NCBI GenBank assembly: GCA_904502015.1
Contig: CAJGEA010000029.1
Location: 1-13,657, forward strand
Length of the DNA: 13,657 nt
Direction of reading: 5' to 3'
Origin: an uncultured Clostridia bacterium
GTDB lineage: Bacteria; Bacillota; Clostridia; Oscillospirales; CAG-272
The position numbers were made by a program, and so were the translations under genes. Positions 13,188-13,657 of the stretch are shown piece after piece (the stretch's first letter is position 1; every line of letters begins with the position of its first letter). A model generated the notes under the pieces. It was given only the letters and a program-made list of their open reading frames with translations. It searched no databases and had not been told where the DNA came from.

Positions 13188-13657
13188 TCAGGCGCGCTTG
13201 TTTTTATACCGTCTGCCCGTTTCTTCCAGATACAGCCGCATCATCAGCGGCCAGTCGGTCTGGATCAGGTCATAGCCGCGGTCACACAGCCAGCCCCAGC
13301 CCCCGTCGGGATCTCCCGCGGCGGAGATATCATCGTTGTGACCGGCTGACAGTTGGTCGCGGTAATTGTAAATAATGGCGTTGGCCCATACCAGTCGGCC
13401 GTCTCGGTGGAGCTTTTCGATGTACGCCTCACACCCCACCTCGGTGTCCTCCTGCTTGAAGATCACCTCGGCACCCACGTAGTTGATTCGACGCTTCATG
13501 AGGGCATCGTGAAGTCCCTCGTCCTTGCCGATGATGGGCAGGTAGGCGATGTCGGGGAACATTTCCTCGAGCAGAGTAAATATCTGCTCTTTCGGAGACG
13601 TCTTCACCACGATCTGATCCGCCATGTCAAAGCGGCGGATGAGGTCGCAGAGCTCGC
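13188..13657 (-). CDS. Glycerophosphodiester phosphodiesterase family protein, 5' end off the window
   Basis: The last 155 codons are visible and the frame is open through the right edge, so the start is missing and the ATG at 13625 is internal. The visible part matches the C-terminal half of GDPD-family TIM barrels: LIRRFDMADQIVVKTS, then strands with YLPIIG and VGAEVIF, VWANAI, and the terminal GYDLIQTDWPLMMRLYLEE, close to the usual G-D-iqTDyP-yL ending. Such enzymes hydrolyse glycerophosphodiesters to glycerol-3-phosphate and an alcohol. The metal-binding residues of the N-terminal half are outside the window, so activity and any signal peptide cannot be judged. The insert with SAGHNDDISAAGDPDGGWGW is common in longer clostridial members. 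Confidence 0.85.
   Translation of the reverse strand, partial: ELCDLIRRFDMADQIVVKTSPKEQIFTLLEEMFPDIAYLPIIGKDEGLHDALMKRRINYVGAEVIFKQEDTEVGCEAYIEKLHRDGRLVWANAIIYNYRDQLSAGHNDDISAAGDPDGGWGWLCDRGYDLIQTDWPLMMRLYLEETGRRYKNKRA

Noticed and set aside
13188..13625. Complete 145-aa protein starting at 13625
   Set aside because: The frame is open through the right edge and upstream residues ELCDLIRRFD continue the GDPD-family homology, so this ATG is internal.

Overview
The window looks like a chromosomal segment of an endospore-forming Bacillota, most likely a gut- or rumen-type Clostridia (Oscillospirales-like). This rests on a recognisable SpoIIID regulator, a YesL/DUF624 membrane protein, secreted lipoproteins with long Thr/Pro/Glu linkers, purine-rich ribosome binding sites, and sigma-A promoters with TATAAT boxes. 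The genus cannot be fixed from the sequence.

Layout, left to right. (1) 1-4719, minus strand: the start and first 1573 codons of a giant modular surface lipoprotein. Its C-terminus lies off the left edge. (2) 4942-8466, minus strand: a DUF624 membrane protein, an unrecognised 213-aa membrane protein, proC (pyrroline-5-carboxylate reductase) and a TrmH/SpoU-family rRNA methyltransferase. (3) 8587-9784, plus strand: spoIIID, then a ThuA-like protein behind its own strong promoter. (4) 9936-12476, minus strand: a lipoprotein glycoside hydrolase of the GH123/DUF4091 type, convergent with the ThuA gene. (5) 12680-13066, plus strand: a 128-aa four-helix membrane protein of unknown function. (6) 13188 to the right edge, minus strand: the C-terminal part of a glycerophosphodiester phosphodiesterase. 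No gap between genes exceeds about 225 bases.

Two themes link the genes. The first is surface glycan handling: the giant lipoprotein, the GH123-like enzyme, ThuA and DUF624 all belong to families met in carbohydrate-utilisation settings, and the two lipoproteins appear to share a beta-sandwich module. The second is regulation around spoIIID. It has a sigma-E-like promoter in front, while a strong sigma-A-like promoter overlaps its stop codon and points back through the whole gene towards trmH. If real, vegetative expression of trmH would make RNA antisense to a sporulation regulator.

Two very long plus-strand open frames (166-4827 and 9906-12500) are antisense shadows of the two lipoprotein genes. 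Everything here comes from reading the sequence by eye; family names are from recognised motifs, not searches.
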